DNA of 64,000 bases from Acidimicrobiaceae bacterium (GTDB taxonomy: Bacteria > Actinomycetota > Acidimicrobiia > Acidimicrobiales > Aldehydirespiratoraceae), in contig VXTM01000038.1 of NCBI GenBank assembly GCA_009837445.1, positions 1,920 through 65,919 of the forward strand, in the 5' to 3' direction. How positions within the stretch are numbered: position 1 is the first letter of the stretch; every line of letters starts with the position of its first letter. A program made the position numbers and the translations under genes. Below the pieces are notes generated by a model. It ran no database searches and was not told the DNA's origin. It saw nothing but the letters and a program-made list of their open reading frames with translations. Below are positions 1-7,522 of this stretch, one piece after another.

Positions 1-55
1 GTCGCGAACTGGCAGCACAATGCACGCATACCGTGCAAAACGCTGCCAATTCCCC
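1..55. repeat. Hairpin repeat family A, copy 1
   Basis: First of two identical 55-base units lying in tandem (the second is at 72-126). Each unit has an outer inverted pair (TGGCAGC and GCTGCCA) and a perfect inner pair (TGCACG and CGTGCA, 5-base loop), so the RNA or single strand folds as a two-step hairpin. Related copies lie at 7193-7240 and 60171-60218. There is no T-run, so it is not a canonical rho-independent terminator. The unit begins at the window edge and further copies may lie outside. Confidence 0.85.
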
Positions 56-71
56 GAGCCGCCGCAGCCCC

Positions 72-126
72 GTCGCGAACTGGCAGCACAATGCACGCAT
101 ACCGTGCAAAACGCTGCCAATTCCCC
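72..126. repeat. Hairpin repeat family A, copy 2
   Basis: Exact second copy of the 55-base unit at 1-55, offset by 71 bases, with a 16-base GC-rich spacer between them. It ends 6 bases before the xsc stop codon, so it sits in the 3' untranslated region of the xsc message. Same outer (TGGCAGC/GCTGCCA) and inner (TGCACG/CGTGCA) stems as the other copies. Confidence 0.85.
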
Positions 127-132
127 TGGGTG

Positions 133-1899
133 TCAGGTGTAGTCCCGGTACTTGTCCAGATGGCGGACGGGTCGGCTCAGGGCGTCCTTGCGGAAGGGAT
201 CGCCCAGCTCCTTGGTGCACATGGCCTCGATGACGGTGGTTCGGCCGCCGTTCATCTGGGCATCGATGGCCGCGGTCAGCGCCGGCCCGACCTCCTCAAG
301 CTGGTTGACCCGCACCCCGTCGGCTCCCATGGCCCGGGCCACCTCGGACCAGTCCTCGCCGCCGTCGAGCTCGCCGGCCACGAACCGGCGCCCGTAGAAG
401 TCGACCTGGTTCTTCTTCTCCGCGCCCCATTGGCGGTTGTGGAACACCACCGCCGTGACCGGGATGTTGTGGCGTACCGCGGTCATGGTCTCCACCATGC
501 TCATGGCCCAGGCACCGTCACCCGCGTAGGCGATCGCAGGTCGGTCGGGCGCGGCCTTCTTGGCTCCGATGATGGTGGGCAGGGCGTACCCGCAGTTGCC
601 CCAGCTCATGGCAGCGAAGAACGAGCGGGGCTCCTCGAAACGCAGGTAGCTGTTGGACACCGAATTGATGTTGCCGATGTCGGTCGACACCATCACCCGC
701 TCGGGCATGGCCTTCTCCAGCTCCCGCAGCACCTGGCGGGGATGCATCCAGTCGTCGGACTCGGCGGCGGCCTGCTTGATCATGTCCACGCTGAAGTCGT
801 CGGTCTCCTCGGTCCAGTCGTCGAGCTCGGCCTCCCATCCGGCCTTCTCGTCGGCTGTCTCCGCGGCCCGCTGCACCCGGGTGGCGTCGCAGGCCAACTC
901 CCGGCCCTCCAGCCTCGCGCTCAGGGCGGCCGCGGCTGCACCGGCGTCGCCGCAGATGCCGACGTCGATGCGCTTGACCAGGCCGAGCATCTTGGAGTCG
1001 GCGTCGACCTGGATGACCTTGGCTCCGGTGGGCCAGTAGTCGAGGCCGTGCTGGGGCAGGGTGCCGAACGGTCCGAGGCGGGTGCCGAGGGCCAGCACCA
1101 CATCGGCCCGGGAAATGAGCCGCATGGCCGCTTTGGAGCCCTGGTACCCGAGAGGCCCGCACCATTGCGGGTGCGACGCCGGGAACGAGTCGTTGTGCAG
1201 GTAGCTGTTCACCACCGGGCACCCGAGGCGCTCGGCCAGCGCCACCGTCTCGGCCATGGCGTCGCCCATCACCACCCCGCCACCGGCGATCATCACCGGG
1301 AACGAGGCCGAGGCCAGCAACTCGGCGGCCTTATCGAGGGTGCGGTCGCCGCCCGGGCCCCGGTCGAGGCGCTGGGGCTGGGGGATGTCCACGTCGATGT
1401 CTCCGTAGAAGCGGTCCCTGGGGATGTTGAGCTGTGTGGGGCCCATCTCCGACAGGGCCCGGTCGAAGCAGCGGGCGGTGAGCTCGGCCATTCGGTGCTC
1501 GTTGTTGACGTGGCCCTGGTACTTGGTGAACTCCTCGAACATGGGCAGCTGGTTGGCCTCCTGGAAGCCGCCCAGGCCGATGCCCATCGTCCCGGCCTCG
1601 GGCGTGACGATCACCACCGGGCTGTGAGCCCAGAAGGCGGCCGCGATGGCGGTCACGCAGTTGGAGATGCCGGGCCCGTTCTGGCCGATCACCACGCCGT
1701 GCCGGCCCGACACCCTTGAGAACCCGTCGGCCATGTGGGCCGCGCCCTGCTCATGGACCACCGGCACCAGCTCGATGCCGGCCGGTTCGAAGATGTCCAT
1801 GGCGTCCATGAAGGCGCTTCCCATGATGCCGAAGATGGTGTCCACGCCATGGACCACCATTGTCTCCACGAACGCTTCGCTGGGAGTCATACGGGTCAT
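133..1899 (-). CDS. xsc: Sulfoacetaldehyde acetyltransferase (ThDP enzyme)
   Basis: 588-residue thiamine-diphosphate enzyme. Xsc converts sulfoacetaldehyde and phosphate to acetyl phosphate and sulfite, the desulfonating step of taurine, isethionate or sulfoacetate breakdown in the cytoplasm. The N-terminus MTPSEAFVETMVVHGVDTIF and the HEQGAAHMADG block (catalytic Glu about residue 50) match Xsc rather than acetolactate synthase; the ThDP/Mg block starting GDGAW is near residue 459. The ATG at 1899 is chosen over the longer frame because GGAGGG lies 8 bases upstream and the family starts here. It stands alone; the nearest class III aminotransferase is 52 kb away, and no sulfite exporter or phosphotransacetylase is seen. 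A palindrome 56-74 bases upstream may be its operator. Confidence 0.9.
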   Translation of the reverse strand: MTRMTPSEAFVETMVVHGVDTIFGIMGSAFMDAMDIFEPAGIELVPVVHEQGAAHMADGFSRVSGRHGVVIGQNGPGISNCVTAIAAAFWAHSPVVIVTPEAGTMGIGLGGFQEANQLPMFEEFTKYQGHVNNEHRMAELTARCFDRALSEMGPTQLNIPRDRFYGDIDVDIPQPQRLDRGPGGDRTLDKAAELLASASFPVMIAGGGVVMGDAMAETVALAERLGCPVVNSYLHNDSFPASHPQWCGPLGYQGSKAAMRLISRADVVLALGTRLGPFGTLPQHGLDYWPTGAKVIQVDADSKMLGLVKRIDVGICGDAGAAAAALSARLEGRELACDATRVQRAAETADEKAGWEAELDDWTEETDDFSVDMIKQAAAESDDWMHPRQVLRELEKAMPERVMVSTDIGNINSVSNSYLRFEEPRSFFAAMSWGNCGYALPTIIGAKKAAPDRPAIAYAGDGAWAMSMVETMTAVRHNIPVTAVVFHNRQWGAEKKNQVDFYGRRFVAGELDGGEDWSEVARAMGADGVRVNQLEEVGPALTAAIDAQMNGGRTTVIEAMCTKELGDPFRKDALSRPVRHLDKYRDYT

Positions 1900-1954
1900 G
1901 TCTGCGTCCCTCCGTAAGCCGCGATTTCCGAGCCCGGCGCGCACCCGAGCAACG

Positions 1955-1973
1955 CTGTTAGAGCCTATAACAG
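1955..1973. promoter_or_regulatory. Palindrome in xsc / UPF0016 divergent promoter
   Basis: CTGTTA-N7-TAACAG inverted repeat between the divergent xsc and UPF0016 genes. It overlaps a TATAAC that could serve as a -10 box for the rightward gene. The shape and position suit a repressor operator, for example a GntR-type site, but no regulator is encoded next to it. Palindrome seen directly; function inferred. Confidence 0.4.
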
Positions 1974-2051
1974 TTTGTGGAGACGCCGCAGCCCCGGCTT
2001 GGCCGGTCTGCCTGCTCGCTTCCACGCCAGCGGACCTGCAATGCTCATCGA

Positions 2052-2651
2052 GTGGTCGATCTCCTCGGTGCATTCGGGATCGTCTTCGTTGCCGAACTGG
2101 GCGACAAGACGCAACTGGCCGCCGCGGGCTTCGCCACCCGGTATCGCGCTAGCACGGTCGCGGCCGGAATGTGCGCCGGGTACGTTGCCGTCAGCACGTT
2201 CTCGGCGCTTGTCGGCGTCGCCGCCGGAACGGCGCTGCCGACCCGCGCCATAAACGTGACCGCCGGGCTGCTCTTCATCATCGTGGGCCTGGTAGCTCTG
2301 CGGCCGGCGGCCCGCTCCCAGCACTCCGACGGCTCCCCAACCTCACCGCGGGGCCGAGGGGCGACGCTGTCGCGGCGCGGCGCGTTCGCGGTCGCAGCCT
2401 CGATTGCCGGCGCCATCGTTGTGGCCGAACTCGGCGACAAGACGATGCTGGCCACCGTCGCACTGGCCGCTCGCAATGATGCCGTCATGGTGTGGATCGG
2501 TGCGACGCTCGGGATCTGCACGGCCGGCCTTCTGGCAGTGTTGCTCGGTCGAGCCATGGCTGCACGACTGCCGGACCGCGTGATCAGGCGAGTCGGTGGT
2601 GCCGTCTTCATCGGAGCAGGGGTTGCCGTCCTCGCCGTCGCCCTGAGTTGA
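2052..2651 (+). CDS. UPF0016/GDT1-family cation (Mn2+/Ca2+) exporter
   Basis: Integral membrane protein of about 199 residues made of two homologous halves, each with the family signature ELGDKT (about residues 15-20 and 126-131) in the first helix. The hydrophilic linker between the halves is rich in Arg, Ser and Pro. GDT1/TMEM165/MneA-type members export Mn2+ or Ca2+; the substrate here is not determinable. I chose the GTG at 2052 because family proteins begin a few residues before the first signature helix. An in-frame GTG at 1977 would add 25 basic residues and lies about 6 bases after a TATAAC, so a leaderless longer form is possible. It is divergent from xsc. Confidence 0.8.
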   Translation: MVDLLGAFGIVFVAELGDKTQLAAAGFATRYRASTVAAGMCAGYVAVSTFSALVGVAAGTALPTRAINVTAGLLFIIVGLVALRPAARSQHSDGSPTSPRGRGATLSRRGAFAVAASIAGAIVVAELGDKTMLATVALAARNDAVMVWIGATLGICTAGLLAVLLGRAMAARLPDRVIRRVGGAVFIGAGVAVLAVALS

Positions 2652-2692
2652 GCTGGTACCGGTGTAGCTACTGCCCCCGCCCCGGCCTCCTC

Positions 2693-4840
2693 TCAGGACC
2701 GCAGGGAACGGAAGCGGCGCAGGCGGAGGCTGTTGGTCACCACGAACAGCGACGACAAGCCCATCGCGGCGGCAGCAGCCATCGGGCTCAGCACGCCGGT
2801 GGCGGCCAGGGGGATGGCAGCCACGTTGTACGCGAACGCCCAGAACAGGTTGACCTTGATGGTGGCCAGCGTGCGGCGCGACAAGGCGATGGCGTCGGGC
2901 ACCGCCCGCAGGTCGCCGCCCACGACAGTGAGATCCGAGGCCTCGACGGCCACATCGGCGCCGGTTCCAACCGAGATGCCGAGGTCGGCCTGGGCCAGCG
3001 CCGGCGCGTCGTTGATGCCGTCGCCTACCACTGCCACCCGCTTGCCGGCCTCCTGGAGCCTCACCACCGCGGCAGCCTTGTCGCCGGGGAACACCTCGGC
3101 AGTCACGTCGTCCACGCCGATGGCATCGCCGACGGAACGAGCGGTGCGGCGGTTGTCGCCGGTGATGAGCGACACCGCCAAGCCCATGGCCCTCATCTGT
3201 TGGACCGCCTGCCGGGACGTGGGCTTGATGGTGTCTGCCAGCGCGATTACCGCCTCGGCGGCGGATCCCCTGCCGACGAGGATCGCGGTATGGCCGCCGG
3301 CCTCGGCTCGGGCCAAGGCGTCCTCGAGTTCGTCGGGGACTTGCTCGAAGAGCGGCCGCCGCCCCACCCGGACCTCGGCGCCGTCCACGCGGCCGACCAC
3401 ACCCAGGCCGGGGCGGTTCAAGAAATCGGTCACGGCCCGATTCGAGGGCCACCGCCGGGCGACCGCAGAGCCGACCGGATGCTCCGAGCGCGACTCCAGG
3501 GCACCCGCCAGCAGGCCCATCGCGGTCACGTCGGTACCCGCGGTTGCCACCACGTCGACCACCTCAAGCCGGCCCTCCGTGACCGTGCCGGTCTTGTCGA
3601 GCACTACCGCGTCCACGTGGCGAGTGTCCTCAAGTACTTCGGCGCCCTTGATGATCACGCCGAGTTGCGCTCCCCGTCCGGTGCCGACCATGACAGCCAG
3701 CGGCGTGGCCAGACCGAGGGCACACGGGCACGAGATGATCAGCACCGCTACCGCGGCGGTGAAGGCGTCCGGGGCGGCCGAGCCGATCAGGAACCAGACC
3801 GCGAGCGTGGCCGCGGCAAGGACCACCACCACAGGGACGAACACGCCAGCAACCCGGTCGGCCAGCCGCTGCACCGCGGCCCGCCCTCCCTGGGCCTCGT
3901 CCACCAGGCGCACGATCTGGGCCAGGGCGGTGTCGGCCCCCACCTTCGTGGCTTCCACCTCCAGGGTGCCGTCGGCGTTGACGGTGGCGCCGATCACCTC
4001 GTCGCCAGCAGCGACCTCGACCGGGACGGACTCACCGGTCACCATCGACATGTCAACCGCCGAGGCGCCGCTCATCACAACACCGTCGGTGGCGATCCGC
4101 TCGCCGGGGCGAACGATGAACCGCATCCCCACCGCTAGTTCGTCCACCGGGATCTCGGTGCCGTCGGCCAGGCGAGCAGTGGTGGCCCCCAGCCGGGCCA
4201 GAGCCCGTACCGCCTCGCCCGAACGGCGGGTGGCCCGGGCCTCGAGCCACTTCCCCAGTACCACCAGGCCGACGATCACGGTGCCCGTCTCGAAGTAGAC
4301 GTGGCCGTCATCGACGCCAACCACCAGGACCACGGTCGACCAGACCCACGCTGCGGTGGTGCCCAGCGAGACCAGCGTGTCCATGGTGGCGGCCCGGTGG
4401 CGGAGGTTGCGCAGCGCGGCCCGGTGGAACGCCCCGCCCGAGCCGAAAACGACTACTGCCGACGCCACCAGGGCGGCCCAGCGCCAGCCGTCGAAGCGCA
4501 GCGGCGGCAGCATCGAAACGGCTACCACCGGTAGACCGGCGACTACGGCAACGATTAGGCGACGGCGCAGGCCGTCTATCCGGCGCCGCTCGGCCTCGCC
4601 GTCGTCGGCGGTGTCGACGGGTGCCGAGTATCCGGCCCGCTCCACCACCCGGCGGAGGTTCACGTCGTCGATGGACCCGTCGTGCAGCACCGTGGCCCGG
4701 CTCGAGGCGAAGTTGACGCGGGCGTCCAGCACGCCGTCGGCAGCTCCAAGCGCGGTCTCCACGCGGGCGGCACAGGCGCCGCAGGTCATGCCGTCCACCC
4801 GGATGTCGGTCCGGACCTTCATCGACGACCCGGTTCCCAT
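2693..4840 (-). CDS. copA: Copper-translocating P1B-type ATPase
   Basis: 715-residue heavy-metal P-type ATPase that exports Cu(I) across the cytoplasmic membrane at the cost of ATP. Order: one N-terminal HMA domain with [12 protein letters not shown] (about residues 17-28), paired helices, actuator loop TGES (about 266), CPC metal site in a membrane helix (about 369), phosphorylation motif DKTGT (about 415) and hinge GDGINDAP (about 604). CPC plus a CxxC HMA domain is typical of Cu+ rather than Zn/Cd pumps. An in-frame ATG 18 bases downstream (MKVRTD) is an alternative start; neither has a strong ribosome site. No CsoR, CopZ or CueR gene is adjacent. Divergent from hisC. Confidence 0.92.
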   Translation of the reverse strand: MGTGSSMKVRTDIRVDGMTCGACAARVETALGAADGVLDARVNFASSRATVLHDGSIDDVNLRRVVERAGYSAPVDTADDGEAERRRIDGLRRRLIVAVVAGLPVVAVSMLPPLRFDGWRWAALVASAVVVFGSGGAFHRAALRNLRHRAATMDTLVSLGTTAAWVWSTVVLVVGVDDGHVYFETGTVIVGLVVLGKWLEARATRRSGEAVRALARLGATTARLADGTEIPVDELAVGMRFIVRPGERIATDGVVMSGASAVDMSMVTGESVPVEVAAGDEVIGATVNADGTLEVEATKVGADTALAQIVRLVDEAQGGRAAVQRLADRVAGVFVPVVVVLAAATLAVWFLIGSAAPDAFTAAVAVLIISCPCALGLATPLAVMVGTGRGAQLGVIIKGAEVLEDTRHVDAVVLDKTGTVTEGRLEVVDVVATAGTDVTAMGLLAGALESRSEHPVGSAVARRWPSNRAVTDFLNRPGLGVVGRVDGAEVRVGRRPLFEQVPDELEDALARAEAGGHTAILVGRGSAAEAVIALADTIKPTSRQAVQQMRAMGLAVSLITGDNRRTARSVGDAIGVDDVTAEVFPGDKAAAVVRLQEAGKRVAVVGDGINDAPALAQADLGISVGTGADVAVEASDLTVVGGDLRAVPDAIALSRRTLATIKVNLFWAFAYNVAAIPLAATGVLSPMAAAAAMGLSSLFVVTNSLRLRRFRSLRS

Positions 4841-4866
4841 ACTCTCAATGCTACGCCCGGCGAGCC

Positions 4867-4921
4867 CCCGAAATTCCCGGCTGCAACGACCTCAGCGGTC
4901 CTTGACGACAGGGATTTCGGG
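4867..4921. promoter_or_regulatory. Spaced inverted repeat between copA and hisC
   Basis: CCCGAAATTCCC at 4867-4878 is mirrored by GGGATTTCGGG at 4911-4921 (one-base offset, 32-base spacer). It fills much of the 111-base divergent intergenic region. It might be an operator pair or a fold of the hisC leader; it does not resemble the usual CsoR or CueR sites I know. Symmetry seen, function unknown. Confidence 0.3.
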
Positions 4922-4951
4922 AGTGGGCCCGGCATGGGGCAGACTTGCGGG

Positions 4952-6073
4952 ATGCCTCCTTCTGAGACCGAGCCCGCAACGCCGGTGGGGCGAGTGCGGC
5001 CCGCGGTGGACGCCCTGCCCGCGTACAAGCCGGGCAAGGCCGCCGAGCAGGCCGAGCGTGAGCACAACATCGCCGAGGCCATCAAGCTGGCCTCCAACGA
5101 GAACCCGTACCCTCCCCCGGCTGCGGTGGTCGAGGCGGTGGCCGCGGCTTGCCGGGGCGGCAACATCTACTGCGACCACCGGGCCACCGCGGTCCGGGAG
5201 GCCCTGGCCGACCGGCTTAGGCTGGCCGTCGAGCAGGTCACCGTCGGCGCGGGCTCGGTGGCGCTGCTGTACCAGCTGGCCACCGCCTACATCGACCCTG
5301 GAGACGAGGCGGTCACCCCCTGGATCTCCTTCGAGGCCTACCCCATCTCGGTGCAGACCATGGGCGGGACCCTGGTTCGGGTGCCGCTCACCGCGGACCA
5401 CGCGTTCGACCTCGACGCGGTGACGGCCGCAGTGACCGAGCGCACGAAGCTGGTGCTGCTGGCCACCCCCAACAATCCCACCGGCACCGCGGTGTCCACC
5501 GCGGCGGTGTCGAGGCTGCTGGAGAGCGTCCCCGGCCATGTGGTGGTGCTGGTGGACGAGGCCTACCGCGAGTTCGCCGACCCCGCCCTCGGCGATCCGG
5601 TGGCCGAGTTGCTGCCCCGCTTCGACAACGTGGCCGTGGCCCGCACCTTCTCCAAGGCCTACGGGCTGGCCAGCCTGAGGGTGGGCTACGTCATGGCCCA
5701 TCCCGAAGTGGTGTCGGCCATCGACAAGTGCCTGATCCCCTTCAACGTCAACGGCTTGGCCCAAGCCGCCGCCCTGGCCGCACTCAGCGACGGCGCGACC
5801 GGCGAGGCCCAGGCCAACATCGACACGATCAAGACCGAGCGGGGCCGGCTGGCCGCCGCCCTGACCGCTGACGGCTGGGTCATCCCCGACGCTCAGGCCA
5901 ACTTCGTGTGGATGCAGCTGGGCGACCGAACCGACGAGGTGTGCATCGCGCTGGAGCAGCGGGGCGTGGTGGTCCGCCCGTTCTCGGGGGTGGGGGTCCG
6001 GGTCACTGTCGGCACCCCCGCCCAGAACGACCGCTTCCTGTCCACACTGGCCGAAGTGGCCCGGCCGAGATGA
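4952..6073 (+). CDS. hisC: Histidinol-phosphate aminotransferase
   Basis: 373-residue PLP fold-type I aminotransferase. HisC converts imidazole acetol phosphate and glutamate to histidinol phosphate in histidine synthesis. Family marks: KLASNENPYPP near the start, LLATPNNPTGTAV, VDEAYREF, and the PLP lysine in ARTFSKAYGLASLR (Lys235), followed by the phosphate-binding RVGY. Length is normal. The ATG at 4952 is preferred because the family begins here; an ATG at 4934 is possible. No other his genes are adjacent, so it could alternatively serve as an aromatic or other aminotransferase of the same family. Confidence 0.85.
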   Translation: MPPSETEPATPVGRVRPAVDALPAYKPGKAAEQAEREHNIAEAIKLASNENPYPPPAAVVEAVAAACRGGNIYCDHRATAVREALADRLRLAVEQVTVGAGSVALLYQLATAYIDPGDEAVTPWISFEAYPISVQTMGGTLVRVPLTADHAFDLDAVTAAVTERTKLVLLATPNNPTGTAVSTAAVSRLLESVPGHVVVLVDEAYREFADPALGDPVAELLPRFDNVAVARTFSKAYGLASLRVGYVMAHPEVVSAIDKCLIPFNVNGLAQAAALAALSDGATGEAQANIDTIKTERGRLAAALTADGWVIPDAQANFVWMQLGDRTDEVCIALEQRGVVVRPFSGVGVRVTVGTPAQNDRFLSTLAEVARPR

Positions 6074-6161
6074 TCCTCGAGTCGCGCCACGCGGCGGCTC
6101 GGGCGCTAGCTACTATGCGGGTGAGCGAGGGTACGTTCTGTCGGTGGGAGGTGGCACGCTC

Positions 6162-7178
6162 ATGACGGATACACGCGCCGCGAACGGTGGGTCGTCGAGT
6201 CCGGTCACCGGCGGCTACGAGCCGGACGTGCCCATCACGGTGTCGCCGATACTGGACTGGCCGCCGCGACCGGCGGCGACGCTGAAGCACATCGCCTCGA
6301 TGATGCTGCCGCAGGGGATGATCTGGGTGGGGATTGCCACGGTGGCGTGGAACTTCTTCACCCCGTCGATGGAGCGCATGGCGACGCTCAGCCCTAGGTG
6401 GATCCTGGAGATATACGTCCGCAACGTGGTGATGTTCTCGCTGGTGGCGGGAACGCTGCACATGGTGCTGTACGCCCGGCGGGCCCAGGAGCAGCGGTAC
6501 AAGTACCAGCGCCAGTGGCTGAGCACCACCAACCGGGAGTTCCTCTGGAACCACCAGACCCGCGACAACGTGTTCTGGTGCCTGGTCAGCGGCTGCTCGG
6601 TCTGGACCGCCTACGAGTCGCTGACCATGTGGTTCTACGCCAACGGCTGGATCCCGCAGGTCGAGTGGGACTCCGCCTGGCTGTACCTGTCGTTCCTCAC
6701 CGTGTTCACGTCACTGTGGTCGGTCACCCACTTCTACTTCATCCACCGGGTGCTGCACACCCGCTGGGTCTACGACCACGTCCACTACCTGCATCACCGC
6801 AACGTCAACCCCGGGCCGTGGAGCGGCCTGTCGATGCACCCGGTCGAGCACATGATGTACCTCAGCATGTTCCTGCTGTGGTGGGTGGTGCCGGCCCACC
6901 CGTTCATCCTGATCCTCACCCTGTCGTCCAACAGCATCGCGACGGCGGTGACCCACTCCGGCTTCGAGCGGTACGAGTTCGCCAAGCGCAACGGGCCCTC
7001 CATGAAGGGCGCCGACTACTTCCACCACCTCCACCACCGGTACTTCGAGTGCAACTACGGCAACCGGCCGGTGCCGCTGGACAGGCTGTTCGGCACCTTC
7101 CACGACGGCACGCCCGAAGCCCACGCCCGCATGCGCCAGCGCATGAAGGCCCGCCGCCGCGCCCGCACCAAGGCCTGA
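6162..7178 (+). CDS. Sterol desaturase/fatty acid hydroxylase family membrane protein (paralog 1)
   Basis: 338-residue membrane di-iron oxygenase of the fatty acid hydroxylase/sterol desaturase superfamily. The histidine clusters are present: HRVLH (about residue 195), HYLHHR (about 208) and HHLHHRYFE (about 288). Several hydrophobic helices precede and separate them. The ATG at 6162 has GGAGG 10 bases upstream. A close paralog lies at 11171-12196, with the same N-terminal DWPPRP motif and the same C-terminal tail; the two flank the molybdenum hydroxylase operon. Substrate is unknown: sterols, hopanoids, carotenoids or fatty acids are possible. A family A hairpin lies just after the stop. Confidence 0.82.
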   Translation: MTDTRAANGGSSSPVTGGYEPDVPITVSPILDWPPRPAATLKHIASMMLPQGMIWVGIATVAWNFFTPSMERMATLSPRWILEIYVRNVVMFSLVAGTLHMVLYARRAQEQRYKYQRQWLSTTNREFLWNHQTRDNVFWCLVSGCSVWTAYESLTMWFYANGWIPQVEWDSAWLYLSFLTVFTSLWSVTHFYFIHRVLHTRWVYDHVHYLHHRNVNPGPWSGLSMHPVEHMMYLSMFLLWWVVPAHPFILILTLSSNSIATAVTHSGFERYEFAKRNGPSMKGADYFHHLHHRYFECNYGNRPVPLDRLFGTFHDGTPEAHARMRQRMKARRRARTKA

Positions 7179-7192
7179 CCCCCCCCCTAAAG

Positions 7193-7240
7193 GAACTGGC
7201 AGCAGAACGCACCCTATACGGCGCAAAACGCTGCCAGTTC
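7193..7240. repeat. Hairpin repeat family A, copy 3
   Basis: Diverged copy of the unit at 1-55. It has the longest outer stem of the family, GAACTGGCAGC (7193-7203) paired exactly with GCTGCCAGTTC (7230-7240), and a weaker inner GCACC/GGCGC stem. It lies between convergent genes (the hydroxylase ends at 7178, the MoaD-like gene ends at 7254), so here it could act as a bidirectional transcript end. Confidence 0.8.
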
Positions 7241-7253
7241 GTGTGACGCCGGG

Positions 7254-7502
7254 TCAGCCGCCGGCGGTCTGGGGGACGAAGTACACCTGGGCGCCGTCGG
7301 CGACCGGCTCGTACTCGGGATGGGCGATGAGCAGGCCGTCGATCACGACCGACACGCCGGCCCGCAGGGCGTCGCCCAGGCCCGGGTAGCGCCGGTCGAG
7401 GTCGTCGATGAGGGCGCCGACGGTGGATCCGTCCGCCTCCACTTCCGCGATGCCCCCGGTGGGGCCCCGCAGGTTGGAACTCAGATGGACCCTGACCGCC
7501 AC
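7254..7502 (-). CDS. MoaD/ThiS-family small sulfur carrier
   Basis: 82-residue beta-grasp protein ending in Gly-Gly, as in MoaD and ThiS sulfur carriers, which are thiocarboxylated on the terminal glycine. The body (VDGLLI near residue 55, then YFVPQTAGG at the end) fits. The GTG at 7502 gives a family-sized protein and lies 20 bases after the Mo-subunit stop; the longer open frame is out-of-family. As last gene of the molybdenum hydroxylase operon it most likely supplies sulfur for molybdopterin, but it could be a dedicated modifier. The partner MoaE and an E1-like MoeB are not in the window. Confidence 0.72.
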   Translation of the reverse strand: MAVRVHLSSNLRGPTGGIAEVEADGSTVGALIDDLDRRYPGLGDALRAGVSVVIDGLLIAHPEYEPVADGAQVYFVPQTAGG

Positions 7503-7522
7503 GAGCCTCTGCCCAGGGTCAC

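Noticed and set aside
91-1719. Long forward frames over xsc and other GC-rich genes
   Set aside because: Shadows caused by high third-position GC; the opposite strand has clear family motifs.
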